Shown: positions 1 to 13,800, numbered from the stretch's first letter. The stretch: DNA of 64,000 nucleotides from Ancylostoma caninum (GCA_037903475.1 JBAJFG010000561.1:558001-622000), one strand, 5' to 3'. Program-made: numbers and translations. The notes: a model not told the origin generated them from the letters alone.

Positions 1-3000
1 TCCTCCATAGCAATGTACATAAGATATTTCAAAATGACCTCTAACCCCGTTTTTTTTTTGGAGGGGGACGGTGTCTGTACCAGTTTTCTAGAATAAATTG
101 ACATTCAGAGCCTTCTCTCACTGCTGATTATACCTAGGAGACGGGTCAGGACTTTTTATCCGATATTGCAGTCGTAGCAGACTGCCATCACAGCTGCGAG
201 CGATACACCCACTAGCTTCTAGAAGTACGTAGTGGCTTTTGCCCTCTCAAAATATGGATTTCATCAAATTTGTGACTTTTGACGTAGGTTGTTGGAATCA
301 GTGCTGCGAGAAGATATAGGAACTGCTGATATCTGCAAGAAAAACGAGGTAGAACTCTGTTTTTAAGAGAAAGAATTCTTGAACTTCTCGACCTCGACTT
401 CTCGATAAAGGTAAAGTACTTCTTAGAGCTTCAGAAAAAAAACGTGGAAAGACTAAAATACGTAATTATACGATCACATAAGATTGAATTGATTCCGAAG
501 AACTATCTACCAGGCAATTCTGTGACATTCATGCTTAATGAAGACATGGTCCTCCACCCTCCTTCTACGAATGACAGCACATATTAGCTAGAATATAGAA
601 CATCAGGTCGGTAAAAAAGAGTGGGTTAAAAAGTTACTTTTCCGATAAACCTCATGGGAAAAGCTATATGAAAGAGAAAAAGCTGTATAGAACCTAAAGC
701 TACGCTTACGGGCAATTATGCATCCAACCGCACTACTGTGGGAGCAACTAAAGTCTGATACGTAAAAGAGCCTCAGTTAGCCAATATTCCAACCATTATA
801 TGAAATTGTACTGTCCAAAGGTGCTTTCAGAAACCTCCCAAATTATTGCCACTATTTTTTTTAACCTTCGTTCTAAGGGTTTCAATGTGCCCTTGGCACT
901 TCGTAGTGAAAATAAATGAATAAATAAAACAAGAATATTGCAAAACTGAGCCTCTCTACGACTAATTTTCCCTCCACCCCAAAGATAAGCAACAGGAACC
1001 GAGAAGGCTAAGGACGTCACTAACCCGGCAACTGCCAAAAAAAAAGAAGGAAGAATGTGAATGTTGTGAAATTCGCGCTCGATACTCTCCGAAATCAGAA
1101 ATTATAGGGAAGTAGTTGAACAGTCAGCAAAGAAACAAAGCCTAACAATGTACGGTTCTTCCGAATTCACTAAAGATCCCTCATTCAGGTCCCTCATTAG
1201 ATGTAATTGCTCCTCGGAGCGACAAGACATATTGTGAAGGCGCATAAATAGCTGTGCTTTCAAAATATTTTTTTCAAGAAAATTAGATGACTAAGAGTCC
1301 CTGCCGCAATTCATTCGTTAGAGATGCATTTGTTTTTGAGTGAGAAATGTCTTCCTTCTGAATAAAAATTCAGCAAATAAAATCCATTGGACTCCTCTCC
1401 ATTGGACTTCGACATGGTGTTGTGGTAGTAATAAATTCAGATTGCGTCAATTTATAGGTCTAGTGGTTTATAGTGTAGTATCGTTTACAGCAGATGGCCA
1501 ATGCAGAATTACCAGAAAACTACGCTAGCCTTTGATGTTCTCCTGAACTAAGTACCACATGCCACAGACTAACAAGCTCATGTGGAAAAGAAAAAAGCAC
1601 CATGTGACATCCAGGACGTCGTCCAAAGCAACTACGTACTTCAGCCACAATGGGCCGTTAAAAACCCAGCCATCCAGAATTGCGATGTGACTTCTGAGAT
1701 GCAGCGAATTCCGCTCGAAGCGAATGCGATTAGAAGTAAGGACCGTCACAGCAGCAAACCTACTTAGTCGCGAAGAGAAATGACGACAGAACAGAAGCTT
1801 AAGGTAGGGAAGAACTTCTTGAAGAAGACCTAACTTATGGCAGAATGGGCCTAATTTGCGGAAAATCCTAATTTCGAATTCATCCACAATTAAGTAGTGG
1901 GATAGCAGAAGCCTGTACGAATTCACTGAGGACTTGAACGCCAGAGAAACTTGCAATTATAGTTAGCTCGTGGATAACAAATTACACGGCAATTGACTGC
2001 AGGCGAGAAGTAAACAATTTATAGTTAACGCTACGCAACGAATCGAAAGAAAAATGATGATTCCAGGAAAAAGACTGCCAGGAAGTTCCCTGATAGATTG
2101 AATGTACCATAGTTTAGAGATGCACTATTGTCCTATTAAGCTACAATAAAACATACTGACGCCAAGATTACAACAGAGAAGGCCTCTCGAGCGGAACGAA
2201 CTGAAAGGAGATAGGATGAAGCGGCGAGCGAACTACTCGCAAATGCAAATTTGATTCGGGCACAAACGAGTAGACAATTTCTCAGCAAGTAGGTTCTACG
2301 CAAATAAATGCATCCAAAGCAGAGCGCTCAAATGAGAACCTAGCGAGCAGCGTCACATCACAAATACTACACACCAACCGAAAATCCCATAAGAGGAGCG
2401 GAATGGGAGGATAGACACCAGTCATGAGCCAGAAATTCCACAGCAAATTTAGGAATCTTCAGCAGCAAAAGCTTCTCAGAAATTCAAAACGAAGGAAGGT
2501 GTGCGAGAGCGTTCGGCGAAGTGGCCGAGCCGAAAATCGGATTTGTCACCCTTGCGTGCAAAAAGTCGGCATAATCAAACAGATAACATCCGCGGCGTCA
2601 AGATGGTCCAAGGCAGCCGCATACCACCTAAGAGAAAAGACCACCGCGGGCCGCTACGCTAACGGAAGGCTTATGTCCTCCGTTTCCGGCGAATCACTTG
2701 GAGTATGCAATTACCGTTTGCACTTGTCATGAGCCATGTGATGAGTAGCGCAAGCGGAAAACGTACGTAAATACGCGAAGGTTATTTGAATCCGTGGACG
2801 GGAAGAATGATGTACATACGCTGTAATTTTAGTGAAGGAGTGCAAGCTTCTAAAGAGATATCTGGCAAATGTGTGATGTTTACCCTTTTTTTCGAAACAA
2901 ATTCGCGTTCCGATTCCACATATGTGTTCTCACTCGTCAGCAAGTCCATCTTACCCAGAGAAAATCAACGCGAATGATGCAGTAGGCTATGCAGGCTATG

Positions 3001-3316
3001 GAAAGAAAAAAAACATGGCAGCGCTAAATATACCCTCACCAGCTAGCCATGTGTCATTCAACGATGTGTCCTTAGAACATGGTGGAGCTCCGGCACGCAG
3101 ATTTTTTTGTCTAAAACCCCCTGATGAATTAACATGCAGGCGGGCAGTGTTTCTGTATGAATAGTATCTGTAAAGTGATGTTAATCATATCCTCGGAAAG
3201 GGGCTGCGGTGGGGAGTTGGAGCGTCAAAGGAAAAAGGCCAGTCAATTGCTGTGAGTGCATAGCAGATTTTGTTAAGATGTGCTGTCAGGTCAAGCGCAG
3301 CACATCCTAACAACAT

Positions 3317-3372
3317 TCTCTTCACCTTGTTTGTTGTTTATGAAGCAAGAAACAACAAACAAGGTGAAGAGA
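3317..3372. repeat. perfect 23-bp inverted repeat (hairpin)
   Basis: Two arms, 3317-3339 and 3350-3372, are exact reverse complements around a 10-nt loop. The right arm begins AAACAACAAACAAGG. No coding sequence surrounds it. It could be a tiny fold-back element or a small-RNA hairpin; the sequence alone does not decide. Confidence 0.8.
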
Positions 3373-3645
3373 GTGTGACTTAGACAAACCCTTCAATGTT
3401 CCCACCATAATGTTCATTGGTGATATACTGATGGTTTTCGACCCCAAACAATCACTCCTATAACTCTGAGGAAGTTGCACCCCCGAAGCAGAATCTAGCG
3501 AGTGACGATAACTTATCAACGATGTGTCCTATGCGGGGGGAAGGGGCGTCGCTGCGGAGAGGTATATGTAACAGTTTATGCGCAGAAGGAGGTGGAGGGC
3601 TCGTATCCTAACTAGTGTACAGGGTCCGTGCATTGTATACTTGCA

Positions 3646-3812
3646 ACCGAATCGAATAATTATTCGGTTATTCGAATAAATTATTCGAATCGAATTATTC
3701 GAAAATTCGAATATTAGAAATTTTCGTTTTCCGAATATATTCGAATTCGAATATTCGATAAAGTCAACTTTCGAATATATTCGATTATTCAAATATTCGA
3801 AACCCCCATTAT
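3646..3812. repeat. TTCGAATA-rich palindromic array, copy 1
   Basis: The block is built almost wholly from overlapping TTCGAA and ATTCGAATA words, so it is locally palindromic many times over. It shares an ordered series of sub-blocks with the array at 5.05-5.23 kb in the same orientation, for example a GATAAAGTCAAC versus AAAAAGTCAATT spacer. Short open frames across it are by-products of the repeat. Confidence 0.8.
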
Positions 3813-5047
3813 TCGAATTCCCGTACCATTAGCACTCTTTCACAAAGTGCTTACAATCGTATGAGAGCGTTTTTCTTTTTCTGCAATTCTGTCATCATGA
3901 GATCTTCCAAAAATGTTAACTCACCAAGTTTTCACGCTTAGGGAGAAAAATGCCAAGTTGAAAAAAGACATCATTTTCTCTCTAAATTTAATAGGAACAG
4001 AAAGCATGCGATGCTGCGGCAACGCGTAGGTTCGGTGGAACTTAAACGTGAAAGAGCACTATGAGCCAAATTCTCGGAATGCAGCTTTGATGATGTTGGC
4101 CGAGTGGCACCAAAGGTTACCATTGGGTAGGATTTTTGAGCCCGATCCGATCGGATTTTCTGAGTGGACGGCTGAATTACTGCATTTGAATAGTGCTTCT
4201 GAGAAGTGTGGTGCCCATCTAGACCATGCAATTTCCCTCAAGTTATCCCCACTCCTTCATGGAAGAAATTTGGCTGATCGTGATGGCATCTCTGAGACAA
4301 ATGTGGAGAAAAATATGTCTTCTGTTATGAGGCAGCCGATGACTGACTGTTTTAAACGCAACTTGCATAAGTAGTTTGAGGAGTTTTGGTGGTCTTTTGA
4401 ACTTTCTTACTGAATGCCAGGAGAAGCAGTGTCGATAAAGCTGTTTTTCATGCACTCAATGCTCAACCTCGTAGTGCCGAACCTCAAGCAAATTGTTTAG
4501 GAAGAATCGGTTGTAACAGACTAGCGCTTTCGAATCGTTATGTCTCATAGCCAAATGGTGAAAAAAAAAATAGTGAGCGTCGATGGCAGTGCGTTTTTCG
4601 CGGATATGGCATGTCGCGCAGCCGCGTCACCCGCCCTGGAGTCGCCACTATAGTGGCAAATCAGAGTGTTAATGGTAGTTTTTCAATCACATCTGATGTT
4701 AACTATCAAGAAAACTGGGCCGCGTGCTTTCCGAGTGCGCGATAAACGTACCGCCATCGATGCTCACTTTGAGCGGTGGAAACTGCAGCTGAAAAAAAAT
4801 GCGCAAAGGTTTATATCAACACCCAATGCTTTGGTTTTGCTTTTCTCGATACTCATTTTTTTTCGAAATTTAATTTTTGATTCGTTTTCTGGATTCATTT
4901 GCTTGGATTAGCTGAAATCACTTGAAATTTCGGTTCTTGAGTTGATTTGTTTCGATTACATGATGGTCTCTTGCCGATTTTTTGCGACAATAAATTTGAA
5001 GGTGGCAGCAAAAGGTGTTACGGATTGCTAGAGTCTTGAGTATCTTC

Positions 5048-5235
5048 ATTCGAATGATTTATTCGAATAATTTATTCGAATAATTATTCGAAATTCGAAA
5101 AACCCGATTTTCGAATATATTCGAAAATTCGAATATTCGAAATTTCCGTTTTTCGAATATATTCGAAATTCGAATATTCGAAAAAGTCAATTTTCGAATA
5201 TATTCGATTATTCGAATATTCGAAATTTTTTCAAA
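5048..5235. repeat. TTCGAATA-rich palindromic array, copy 2
   Basis: Second array of the same composition and internal order as 3646-3812, lying 1.4 kb downstream in direct orientation. Either both are satellite patches or they are the ends of one mobile unit of about 1.6 kb; the interval between them holds no recognisable transposase. Confidence 0.8.
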
Positions 5236-6482
5236 AATGTGCAAGTATAGTGCATTAGCTGGGTGCATCACTGAAAATACCCATGGCGTTGACGTACCAA
5301 ACTTTGCCCTTTGCTTTGTACCTATTAACATGTTTATCCAAACGTGACATCTTTAGGGTGGTCTAAAATACCGAAACATGAACATAACGTCAGTTATCCG
5401 GCTTATCTCGAGTTTTGGCATTTTGTATTCCATCTTTTGCTGTTCATCTGTTTAATCCTGAAGCTCCTTCACGAGGAATGCCGTATATCACCGATTTTGG
5501 GAATGACTGAGCCTCAGTGAACCGTAACTCCATCATTCAATTATGCTGGTTGCGTAATCGAGGCACAAACGGTATGCCTAAGAATGTAAAATTTTGCATC
5601 GAAGCGTAGAAGAGTGGGGAACAGAAAAACATCGAAATTATTGTAAAAGACAAGCTATCATGGTTATGAGATACAACATCAAGTAAGGATACGGCAAAAT
5701 TCACAACGCTTTCAGCGTGTGTATCAAAACAAATCACAACAAATTACCGTATAATGAAGGAGATAGTCCTCGGAGATTCAAGGCGGGAAGTTTATGAACA
5801 TAATATGCTACAATCTTTCCGATGCTCCACTCTCCTATCTAAACATTGAAAGAGAAGTGGAAGTAGCCATAACCGAAGTTTTCCCTCTGGATTTGCCTTG
5901 GAAGTCATTGTAAATACCACTAAGTATTCATTCATGTGGATTTCTTGGTATGGTATTCTTTTAGGGACGAAATGTTACTCTGCTCCTAAAAAATTATTCA
6001 ATATTCGGGGCAACCGCTTCCAGAGAGGTGGGTTTATCTGCGCAGACAGTACCTACGCGCCCCCGTAGGCGCCGCGCCTACGTCGATTTCGTCAGGCCAT
6101 TTCTTGCCGGTATTAGGAGGACTCATAAAACATGGAGGTGAATTCTGTTCAAGGGTGAGCGAAAAATACCACGTTCGAAACAGTAGTGTCAACCTGCTTT
6201 CGAACACTAGATATGAATCTCTAGTGAGTCTCAGTAATTTTGAACCAACCTGTACACCCAGCTGCTACCCATGAGCAAGTTTACCTATGAGTCTATACAT
6301 CCTTTCAATGACGCATCCAGGTTCTGAATGATTCCCCAGATGAGTAATATCAAAGATCGGTTCTGCTTGTTTTGCACCAGTTCTCCTTCTTTAACAAATC
6401 GTTTCACAAATTTCTTCCTTGCATTCCAGCTCAACTCGGTCACTTTCTAAAATGACCGAACCAAGGAGTCTCAGAACCGACT

Positions 6483-6507
6483 CCTTTATTTATTTATTTA
6501 TTTATTA
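6483..6507. repeat. TTTA microsatellite
   Basis: About six copies of the tetranucleotide TTTA, directly followed by ATTACATCAC. Such runs are often the 3' tail of a retroposed element, but no upstream body was recognised. Confidence 0.85.
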
Positions 6508-6685
6508 CATCACATATGATGTGCTCGATACCGATGACAGTTTACATGACAAATAGAGAATATAGGCGAGAAAAGTGGTGAGCATATGCAAATAAAAAGG
6601 TATGAGGTCTTCTCAGTATTTGTTAAAATACCCATGTTTGACTACGACATGCTGACAAGCGTTATCAATTTCTTCTTCCGGTATG

Positions 6686-7087
6686 TTAGCAGTAATCAGT
6701 TGTGTGACTACCTAGCAAGCACGCTCCACGGCGGGTTCTGTATTTCAAGAGCCTCTTTGAACTAGTACGTACCGCGGGCGCTGTAGGGAGCACGTAATTG
6801 TTATCAGTTATTTCATTATGTCTGAAGTCAACAATGTGTTGACCTATCAAGCACGCTCCATGGCGGGTTCTGTGTCTCAAGAACCTCTTTGAACTGGTAC
6901 GTACCGCGGGCGCTGTAGGAACACTTGTGACTCGTGACTTTGATGATAGCAGTAACATAGGTTCAGACGCTGACGGTAAGTAGATGTTCTCATAGAGATC
7001 TGAACTCATCGATTTCAAGACGAAATAGAGCAACTCAAATACCTTTGATTTGGACTCAACACTTTCCTCAGTACATAGTGGTATCAT
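6686..7087 (-). CDS. hypothetical ORF with a duplicated 44-codon unit (doubtful)
   Basis: An unspliced 133-codon frame. Its 3' half carries the DNA duplication at 6716-6788 and 6848-6919. The period is 132 bp, exactly 44 codons, so both copies are read in the same frame and give related peptides of the form PTAPAVRTSSKR then RTRxGACL. Several copy differences are silent or conservative in this frame. No family is recognised and no splice context was found. It may be a real small gene or a chance frame through a tandem repeat. Confidence 0.2.
   Translation of the reverse strand: MIPLCTEESVESKSKVFELLYFVLKSMSSDLYENIYLPSASEPMLLLSSKSRVTSVPTAPAVRTSSKRFLRHRTRHGACLIGQHIVDFRHNEITDNNYVLPTAPAVRTSSKRLLKYRTRRGACLLGSHTTDYC
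6716..6919. repeat. tandem direct repeat, two 73-bp copies, 132-bp period
   Basis: Copies at 6716-6788 and 6848-6919 start CAAGCACGCTCCA and end near GGGCGCTGTAGG, differing at only a handful of positions. The 59-bp spacer between them is not obviously repeated. Confidence 0.85.
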
Positions 7088-8606
7088 GTGACAGAAAGAA
7101 TAGAAAGAAAATGGAGAACTTTGGGAATGATATCACTTACATTTCAGATGTTTCAATGAAATGATCGTAACTAAGGTAGTTGTTCTGAACATAGTGGTGG
7201 AGTTAGTCTTATAATGACACAATATATTACGGATAAGTGATATTTGAGAGAGAAGACTTTTTTTTTTCAACAGAGGCGGATGAAATTGTTCATGTCCGTA
7301 TTCCGGAAGCATCGTATTCATGTGAAATCATCTAAATCAAGCATTGCTAGAACGTCAAAATTCCTCAATCTGCTCTTAAAAGAAGAAATATGGAATTATG
7401 TCTTTGGAAAAAAAACTGAGTGTGTTCCTGTCCACAATGAGCGAAAATAAAGGATTACACCTAAATCTTGAAAGACCAAATTCACCATGGCTGCTGCCTC
7501 CAAAGAAAAAATCCATAATAAAGAGTGACAGAGCAAAACGTTTGGAATATATCATTGAAATCTAGCACTAGCACGGAAATGGCCAGACGATGACAACTGA
7601 AACGAACTAAATGCTGTCAGTCTCCAACAGTTTTAGAATTAGGGAATAAGGAGGCGTGGACCAGGAAGAATGACGAACTCGATGAACACCAAAAGAAGTT
7701 CAGAAAGTATAATAACATCAATACATTTCCTGACAGCACGGAATATGTCGAAGAGACCGCCGCCGGCTGCGACTTGTTCGGCACATTCTTCAACATGTAG
7801 GCCATAGAAAAGGGAGAAATGCGATTATACCTTGAAGCGTCAACAACTGCAATACGAAGAGGAGCTCAAAATCCTTTACAACGTTTTTTTGTTCCACTAA
7901 AAAGCAACTCAGCAACTCCAGCGCATGGCAGCAAATGCTAATCAGAACGCATTCCCATAAGTGAACTGCCGAAACAGAACCAATGCAGAGGGGAACTCCG
8001 AAACACTGAAAACCGGGCCGCAAACAAAAGGTACGACGCCAACAAACTCGAATTGCAAAACACAAACCAGTGAGCAGCTCTGGATGCATCCTCAAAAGAT
8101 GGACTCAGAAATTCAGACGGACCCGTACTCGGTCCATGGACGACAAAAAAAAAGTTGAGTAATGCAGCATGCCTCACAGGGCTCCTCATGCATTTGTGGA
8201 ATCGTTACTCTTGTAATTATAAAGTCCAGCATTTACTACTTGGATACATTGCCAACAGAAAGAAAAAGTAGTAAAGAGTCAACATTTGTATTAGATTGAA
8301 GCTCTTCCCAGACGTTCCTGGACTACTATTACTAGCCTCATTACCATCTCGATCTACACTAGTGATTCCCTTCGAGCGAGAAAGCGCTCGTTGATCCGGA
8401 CCATTTTCAACAGGGCCGTTTCTCTGTGCTCGGAAATGCTTCCAAAATTTCGAGGGAACCATATCAACGATATAACCAATTGCTATAACAATATCCTAAA
8501 TTTCAAAGATGCACACGAAGTTCAATGAGAAAATTTTTCAGAAAGATCAAAGAAGAAGATCGTTCATGCGTATCATTTTCCATTATTTTCTCGTGAAGCC
8601 AAGTTA

Positions 8607-9495
8607 TTAGGTCGTCAAGTATGAGATTTCGAGTTTAGTTTCTCAAGTAGAATGTGGTACAAAGGATCCAAATACTCTTATACTATTTGCTCAGCCTTGC
8701 CATCCTAACGGTGGCTTGGTTGCGCCAACAGTTTCGAAGCATGGAAAGGTAATGGCAAGTTGGCGAGAAGCGTTTCCAACATCATGTCAAACATTGAACA
8801 TTTTCTCTGCCAAGTGGGCTAGTCCCTGAAAGGAGTTGTGATTAAGTAGAGCAATATTTGTTCATTACAGTGAGTGACAGGTAGGTCCCCAACCCTGCTC
8901 CTCTGGCTTAAGCAGCGTGGATTTGTGAAAAAACGTCAAAAATTGGCATTTTTTCCGAAGGTCAAAGTGTGGAAGGTTCCTCTATCGAACAACTTTTAAC
9001 CGTGCCATTGCCCTGAATACATAAAAATTATTAGATTATGAAGGTCATGCCTCGCTCCTTATGCAGGCCTAGTTTGACACCTACTCCCTTTCGCTACAGC
9101 TTCCAGCTCATCGTTGTCCAGGTTCATCATAAGGATCACTTACAGCTTCACATCGCCGGCGCGGAGCTTCCCAAGAAAGCGCTGTTTCGTATGTTTACTA
9201 ACCAAGTGTCCCCTAAACATACCACTGATGTTTCCAGCTTTCTCTGATCTGACGGCTCGAAGGTGGAACAATTGATCCAAAATGACACGATTTCTGGTCT
9301 TTGAGTAGTTTCACAGAAAAATACTTTTAAACAAAAATTTAAACGCTGATGAAAGACCACTACGATGATTTTGAAAGAGGGAGGATGTATCTTCATAGGA
9401 AGAAATATGAGAGGTGATCTGATAAAACTTCGAAGATGGAGCGCCTGTCAAACTGACTGCTCATAAAATCCGAAATTTCATGCTTGACGACCTAA
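8607..9495. mobile_element. TA-flanked MITE (mariner-type ends), long copy
   Basis: The element starts TTAGGTCGTCAAGTATGAGA and ends with the reverse complement of the same terminus, and both sides are flanked by the dinucleotide TA. The first 370 bp and the last 50 bp match the shorter copy at 59243-59679, including the stretch TAAGCAGCGTGGATTTGTGA. The middle, about 8975-9445, is unique to this copy, so either it contains an insertion or the other copy is a deletion derivative. No transposase is visible. TA duplication and terminal repeats fit the Tc1/mariner superfamily. Confidence 0.75.
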
Positions 9496-10606
9496 TAGGA
9501 TAAAAAATTCTAAAAACTAGGTCATATGACGTGTAAAGAGTTCCGACAAGGCATAAACTACTCGTTAAATCAATTTCAATTCCCTTCCCTGGCAACTGTA
9601 AGCAGAGAATTGTGACACCGTTAGAAAAAAAGGAGCTCGAAAAAAGCTTCGCGCAATTCTGCTTTGCACGCTACTTTCCAGAGTACTCCGGATCATTTCC
9701 TCCAATCTCCACCATGGGAAAAAGGAAATGAGCGAATTTCAATACCACCAAAACACACTTAGACTACGATGAAGCTATCCTGAGGTTTCAGGAACAAGAG
9801 GAAGTCCTGAGAATTGCTGAACTTGAGGCAGCGGAAAAGGAGAGCATGAAATGAAATGGAGTAATGGTAGCTTATAAGATCAGTGAAAATCATCCCCTTC
9901 AGCACCGTGGGAATATCACTGTCAAAAAATAAATCCAGTCCATGTCTAGATTTCAATTATTGCCATCTGTCACATTTGGCTATTGTTTAGACATCGAGTG
10001 GTTCCCAAACCTCGCTTGAACAAATATGTACACAAAAACACATAGTCACAAGTTCAGTGAATCTCAGCGAACCATGAATTCGATAAAGGAAGGAGACACT
10101 TAAGGATGTTCACCGACTTGAGCTTCGGCCAGAAGGGCTTTTGGCACGAAAAGTGCATTTACCTTATGCAATAAACTTGCATGTGATCAAAATGCGGGAC
10201 CACAATCAACTTTTTTACAGAAAAACTTCGTATCTCCTCAGGAAATCATTGGCAGCATGATGTTGATTTTGCCTCATCAAACTTACCTTGAGAGTTGCGT
10301 TCCTAGCAAACAAGTATGAGATGGGAGACTTCAGAAAGTTTTAGGCTACATTTATGTAAGTTTTCCCGGTATTTGATGTTTTTTACACCATGAAGTATCA
10401 ATAAAGCCCTTAAATAAGTAGACATGTTAGGAGACGCAATTTGTAGTTATTTTGCCGAAAAAAAAAAACATCTGGTGCTGGCAGATTTTCCATAAATATA
10501 GCTCTATTCAGCAAGGACCAGTGTAGTTGAAAAACACGAAAAAGAGAAAAAATGCAGGAAACTGTGCAGTAACTGGAGAACGGAAGTGAAACGAGGACAT
10601 TCTCTG

Positions 10607-10853
10607 ATAACTGTGGAGCACAAATGCAGCCCGAATGGCGTAATGGTTCGAGTAGAAACGCTAGCAGCAACGGTTACCGATTGCTGCCATCCTCCCCTCG
10701 ATTGCTGCTCAAGCTTTCATCCCCTTCGTAGTAATTGCTGGGCGATGGGAGCAATCGAGGGGGGGGGGGATGGCAGCAACCGGTAACCGTTGCTGCAAGC
10801 GTTTCTACTTGAACCATTACGCCGTTCGGGCTGCGTTCGTGCTGCACAGTTAT
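10607..10853. mobile_element. fold-back element with about 85-bp inverted arms
   Basis: The left arm beginning ATAACTGTG at 10607 is mirrored by the right arm ending at 10853. Both arms contain GCAGCCCGAAnGGCGTAATG and GCAGCAACGGTTACC. The centre holds a poly-G run. The antiparallel open frames here are produced by the palindrome and are not genes. No clear target duplication was found, so the class is open. Confidence 0.75.
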
Positions 10854-13800
10854 GTCAGTCACAAGTATCCAAAGGTTGTTCCTTTTGAGGTGGAATATAC
10901 CTCAGCAAAACAGCACTAACCAAAGTCATGAAAACCCTCGAAATTCATCCTTTAGCCCTAGAATAAATGCCAAGAAATGGATTCTTTGTAGCAATCAACG
11001 TGAAGTGCTCAATATACACCCTGGGTAAGCAGAAGCGTCAGCCATTTCGTTCTGCTTCGATGATGCTGAGTGCGTCAGTACTTTGTGTCAACTACATAGA
11101 CAAGCAAGAGAAGCGAATGAATAACGAGTTGATGCCAAACAGCAGTACGATAGCTCTTCAGCCCCCGATATGAGTTGTTGAACGAGAAGTACAACGAACA
11201 AATGATTAGCTTTGCGCGTGCAATGAGATATCCTGCCAAGTCCATCATTTGAAGGCAGTGTCTCACCTCAGGGCTGGGATGGTTAGAGTTATTGGCCGTC
11301 GTATAGACAGCGTAGTGCTAAAAGACCTAGAATGTGAGAGTTGATTTGCTAGCCAGTTTTCGCTTGGTTATGCGTTCATGAATCTTAGCCAAGAATTGTT
11401 TTTCAGATTTTGGTAAAAAGAAGTCTTTAGGAAAACACAATGGTATGTATGATCCCTTATAAAAGCGCAGGAAAACCCGTTTTTCATTCCCTTCTTCTGT
11501 AGAGAATTTGGCATGCCCATTGAAGCATATACCACGAGGCTGTGCAGCTAGTGTTGTCGACACTCCCGACACTTTAGTCATCATCGACCACTATCATTTC
11601 TGCTACGGCATGACGCAACTCTTTGTGGTAGTTGTTGCAACGTGCTCCTCAAACTCTCCACAAAGAAAGTGCTCGAAAAGGGTTTTCTCCCCAACTTTGT
11701 GAGGAAGTGTGTATAGCATTATGATCAGCGTCGCCTGAAGATTCTTCTGGCCTCTCAAATCTCAATATCGCCCCCGAGGTGGACACTGCTTCCAAGTTGA
11801 GTACTAAACGCCGTATTAAGGTGCATACAGAAGGCAGCTCTTCATTTGAAATATCAGCCCATGAACTGCTTAAAAGAATGCAACCAAAACACTAAGTGGA
11901 AACTTCTCCTCAAGGACCGATTTAAGCTTGTTCATGGTCTGACTAGAAGAACATAGTCAAGTTATATTGTGGAAGATAGACATGGGACTGCGTTTGACAT
12001 ACGTATCCATCTGTGCTTTCTCATAAAAATGCGTTCGGCTGACGTAAGCAAGCATCTAGTATAAAACAGCTTTACTACACCGAGAGATATCATTAAAGCG
12101 AACTAGCAAAAAAACTCAATGTTGCCGTCATTAGCAATAACTGGGGATTAGGCGGCAGTTTCATCTAGAGTGTATCATGCGCCCCTGAAATAGACTAATC
12201 CATAATCCCACTACAAAAATCAACGTGGTTACTACCAGAAGGTTTAAGAAATTCTTATTGTCGATGCACTCATCAATACGAAATTTACTATAAAGCACCG
12301 CTACAAGCGCGTGCTCATTATCCATTTAATGGTCAAATGGGAAGAAGGATTAGCCAATTTCGAAAGAACAGGGAAACGTTAAACGAAACAGCTACATAAT
12401 GTTGCCGTAACTGCTTGTCTCATGGGCGCTACTGGAAAGGAAGGAGGAACCCCTAAACCAAGTCGTGTACGTTGCACATGCATATGACACTTTTTCATCG
12501 AGTATCCTTGAGGCATCGACCAGCGATTAATTAAGTTGTCACCGAGATATGTTATGAACATATGCTATGATAAACAATAGGTAGGACAGGAAAAGTGACG
12601 TCAACCGAACATAAAAACGAATACAGCAACATAATTGGAACCGTGGGAAAAATAGATCGCACAAGGGCAAGAGTAGTAGCAACCAGACTGACATTCTGAA
12701 ATTCGAGAGTGCCCTTGTGAGCATACTCGCATGGATTGAAACAGTTCGATATGCAATAGCCGTCATGCAAATATGACAACGTAGAACATGGAAAGGGAAG
12801 GCACTTTCGCTCATGAAACCAATTAGGGAGTAGACGAATGCAAAGAAAGGAGACAGTTTTTTATCAATTCATTGCATTCTTTCTCCACGTCTTCTCATAT
12901 TGTGGAAATAACTCGCTAGTAATTCAGAACACAGTTCGACAAGAACAGGTCCGGCCGCTCATGAAAACCCAATGGCGGGATTCATGGACACCGCCACCCC
13001 CCACCGAGAAAGGGTGGCGTTTGCCTGCTTTTCTTAGGTGGATGTGTACTCCATGCAAATATCGGTAAACCTTGTTCGTCTCAACCAGCAAAAAAAGTAA
13101 TAGCAAGGAGAACTTAATGCAAAACATGCTCAAGAGACTATCCGGAAAAGCGAGAAGCTTAACACTTTCCCGGAAATGTACATGGATCCAGCAATAGATC
13201 TGCTAACTGGAAACGGTACTACATAGACTTCAAAATGCCAGTGGGAAACGAAACAGGTTAAGTCTAATCATCGAAGTGGTTCTGAATTCCCGCAAGTCCT
13301 GAAAAAACTTTTCATGGCCATGTTTGTGACTACACAAAAGAAAAAATAAAGGCAGACTTTGCATGTGGGACGGTTATGAGACCTGCTTTCGAATTCAGAT
13401 ATGAGGAAGAGGGCAATCAACTGAGCATTGTCATTCACAATTTTTGGTTCAGTTACCCATACTCAAGGTCATTCTCAGGTATTCGATTGCTGCATAAATC
13501 TAATCAGCTGACGAAGCAAATATTCTCTTAACTCGTTCGTTGTATGACCTGCAGTAATGTTCGTCTACAACTTTACCTTCTTCAACGAAATGGAACATGG
13601 GGAAGGAAATTTCGAAATTTTCGTCAGTGACCTCTTTATAAATCTTTCTAAACCTCAAAGATTAGTATTTTTGTCATAGATCTCTCCATCAGATTTTATC
13701 GAATACTTAGGAGCTTAGCAACACGTTTATCAAGGGGGAAAAATCGGCTCGCATTTCCAATTTACCACCTTAGTACATGCCCAGCTGAGATGAGCAATAG

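Noticed and set aside
796..1038. Minus ORF with a hydrophobic start (LAFSVPVAYLWGGG) after a TTTGGCAG acceptor-like site.
   Set aside because: No second exon, no family match, and the rest of the frame is not protein-like.
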